Origin: an uncultured Lachnospiraceae bacterium | GTDB lineage: Bacteria > Bacillota > Clostridia > Lachnospirales > Lachnospiraceae | DNA length: 7,226 nucleotides | Direction of reading: 5' to 3' | Assembly: GCA_902797565.1 (NCBI GenBank) | Contig: CADBTO010000357.1 | Location: 1 to 7,226 of the forward strand | Part shown: positions 5,649-7,226 of the stretch, piece after piece | How the letters are laid out: each line of letters begins with the position of its first letter | How positions within the stretch are numbered: position 1 is the first letter of the stretch | Notes under the pieces: model-generated | What the model saw: only the letters and a program-made list of their open reading frames with translations | Told to the model about the DNA's origin: nothing | The model's database searches: none | Program-made: the position numbers and the translations under genes

Positions 5649-7226
5649 ATGAAATTGTATGAAAAGGGCGCGTATCTGCTGAAAGGCGGAGAGATCGTGG
5701 CGGAAAACGGGGAGGAGGCAGCAAAGCTGCAGAGCCTGGGTGTATCGGCGGACAAGGAAGCAGCGCGGGAGGGGACAATCGCTTATGGCATCCTGAAAGC
5801 GCATAATACATCCGGGAATATGAAGGATCTGCGGATCAAATTTGACAAACTGACCAGCCATGATATTACCTATGTAGGGATTATCCAGACAGCACGGGCG
5901 TCCGGACTGGAACAGTTTCCGATTCCGTATGTGCTGACGAATTGCCATAACAGCCTGTGTGCGGTTGGCGGAACGATCAACGAGGATGACCATATGTTTG
6001 GCCTTTCCTGTGCCAAGCGGTATGGCGGGATCTATGTGCCGCCCCATCAGGCGGTGATCCACCAGTTTGCACGTGAGGTTCTTGCTGGCGGCGGGAAGAT
6101 GATCCTGGGATCGGATTCCCATACCCGGTATGGTGCGCTGGGCACGATGGCCGTGGGCGAAGGAGGTCCGGAACTTGTCAAGCAGCTGCTGGGCCGGACT
6201 TATGATATCGCGAGGCCCGGTGTGGTTGGGATCTATATGAAAGGCGAACCCAGGAAGGGTGTGGGTCCGCAGGATATCGCGCTTGCGATCATTGGGGCGG
6301 TCTTCGAGAAAGGCTATGTCAAGAACAAGGTGATGGAGTTCGTGGGACCGGGTGTGGCAAAACTGTCTGCGGACTTCCGGATTGGCGTGGATGTGATGAC
6401 GACAGAGACCACCTGCCTCAGTTCCATATGGCAGACAGATGATGAGATTAAGAACTACTACGAAATTCACGGAAGAACGGAAGATTATGCCGAATTAAAA
6501 CCCGCAGACGTGGCATATTATGACGGTATGATCGAGGTGGATCTGGCGGAGATTGAACCGATGATCGCAATGCCGTTCCATCCCAGCAATACCTATACGA
6601 TCCGGGAACTCAAGGCAAATCTGATGGATATTCTGGATGACTGTGAGAAACGCGCGAAGGTATCGCTTGGTGAAGACGTGGCCTTTTCTTTGAAAGATAA
6701 GGTGGTGGATGGGAAACTCTATGTAGACCAGGGCATTATTGCGGGATGTGCCGGCGGTGGATTTGAGAATATCACGGATGCGGCGGATATCCTGCGGGGC
6801 AGGTCGATCGGGGCAAATGAGTTCACGCTTTCCGTATATCCGGCGAGTACGCCGATCTATATGGAACTGCTGCGGAATGGCGCGGCAGCAGATCTGCTGC
6901 AGACGGGTGCGATTCTGAAGACCGCGTTCTGCGGGCCGTGTTTCGGTGCCGGGGATACGCCGTCGAACAACGGATTTTCGATCCGTCATTCCACGCGGAA
7001 CTTCCCGAACCGGGAGGGCTCTAAGCTGCAGAACGGGCAGATTGCATCGGTGGCGCTGATGGATGCGCGTTCCATTGCGGCAACAGCGGCAAACAAAGGG
7101 TTCCTGACCGGTGCGGATGAACTGGATGTGTCATACACGAAGCCGGCCTATCATTTTGATAAGACAATATATGAAAATCGCATTTTTGACAGCAAAGGAG
7201 TGGCAGATAAATCTGTTGAGTTGAAG
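5649..7226 (+). CDS. Aconitase-superfamily hydratase, YbhJ-like (3' end outside window)
   Basis: The frame stays open for 526 codons to the window edge. It is an aconitase-fold protein closer to the YbhJ-type hydratases (about 750 residues) than to classical aconitase, so roughly 230 residues including the swivel domain are missing. [20 protein letters not shown] at 154-173 matches the aconitase GTDSHT...GGLG region. Cluster cysteines are expected at C367 in IIAGCAGGG, and at C428 and C431 in [10 protein letters not shown], the counterpart of the aconitase CGPC pair, so a 4Fe-4S cluster is likely. [10 protein letters not shown] at 250-259 replaces the usual ATTS segment and holds an extra cysteine, C256. 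Active-site serine/arginine residues near the C-terminus cannot be judged. The ATG at 5649 has AGAGGAG (5633-5639) nine bases upstream and gives a natural N-terminus. It would dehydrate or isomerise a hydroxy di- or tricarboxylic acid, but the substrate of this branch is unknown to me. It is probably co-transcribed with the coiled-coil gene. Confidence 0.88.
   Translation, partial: MKLYEKGAYLLKGGEIVAENGEEAAKLQSLGVSADKEAAREGTIAYGILKAHNTSGNMKDLRIKFDKLTSHDITYVGIIQTARASGLEQFPIPYVLTNCHNSLCAVGGTINEDDHMFGLSCAKRYGGIYVPPHQAVIHQFAREVLAGGGKMILGSDSHTRYGALGTMAVGEGGPELVKQLLGRTYDIARPGVVGIYMKGEPRKGVGPQDIALAIIGAVFEKGYVKNKVMEFVGPGVAKLSADFRIGVDVMTTETTCLSSIWQTDDEIKNYYEIHGRTEDYAELKPADVAYYDGMIEVDLAEIEPMIAMPFHPSNTYTIRELKANLMDILDDCEKRAKVSLGEDVAFSLKDKVVDGKLYVDQGIIAGCAGGGFENITDAADILRGRSIGANEFTLSVYPASTPIYMELLRNGAAADLLQTGAILKTAFCGPCFGAGDTPSNNGFSIRHSTRNFPNREGSKLQNGQIASVALMDARSIAATAANKGFLTGADELDVSYTKPAYHFDKTIYENRIFDSKGVADKSVELK

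Noticed and set aside
5607..6470. A 287-codon minus-strand frame opposite the aconitase-like gene
   Set aside because: No domain, no convincing ribosome binding site, and the + strand frame carries clear aconitase motifs through the same bases.

Overview
The window is a stretch of ordinary bacterial chromosome with every gene on the + strand. It suggests an anaerobic, fermentative Gram-positive bacterium, most likely a Clostridia/Lachnospiraceae-type Firmicute of moderate GC (inference). The reasons are a one-chain PTS sugar transporter with EIIB, EIIC and EIIA domains, the [FeFe]-hydrogenase maturase HydF, strong purine-rich ribosome binding sites, and a YbhJ-like aconitase homologue.

Region 1 (1-3057) is a sugar-uptake unit. 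It opens with the last 29 codons of what looks like a LacI-family repressor. Next comes a Cof-type HAD phosphatase whose only sensible start is a rare ATT codon, and then a 690-residue sucrose-type PTS permease. The gaps are short (14 and 52 bases) and no promoter or terminator is visible inside the unit. The three genes are therefore probably transcribed together from a promoter left of the window, under control of the LacI-type protein. A hairpin at about 3081-3110 probably ends this unit.

Region 2 (3134-4369) is hydF, which supplies the scaffold GTPase for building the hydrogenase H-cluster. Its partners hydE and hydG and the hydrogenase itself are not in the window.

Region 3 (4379-7226) begins with a good extended -10 promoter that starts inside the gap after hydF. 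It drives a 384-residue coiled-coil protein of unknown function with a 9-residue repeat near its C-terminus. After a 52-base gap comes an aconitase-superfamily protein of the YbhJ type, still open at the window end.

I found no RNA genes, mobile elements, CRISPR arrays or attachment sites, and no gene-free stretch longer than about 75 bases. I do not see a clearly new system. The best leads are the ATT start, the unrecognised coiled-coil gene with its tandem repeat, and the hydF / coiled-coil / aconitase-like neighbourhood, which joins one Fe-S scaffold protein and one probable Fe-S enzyme to an unknown.
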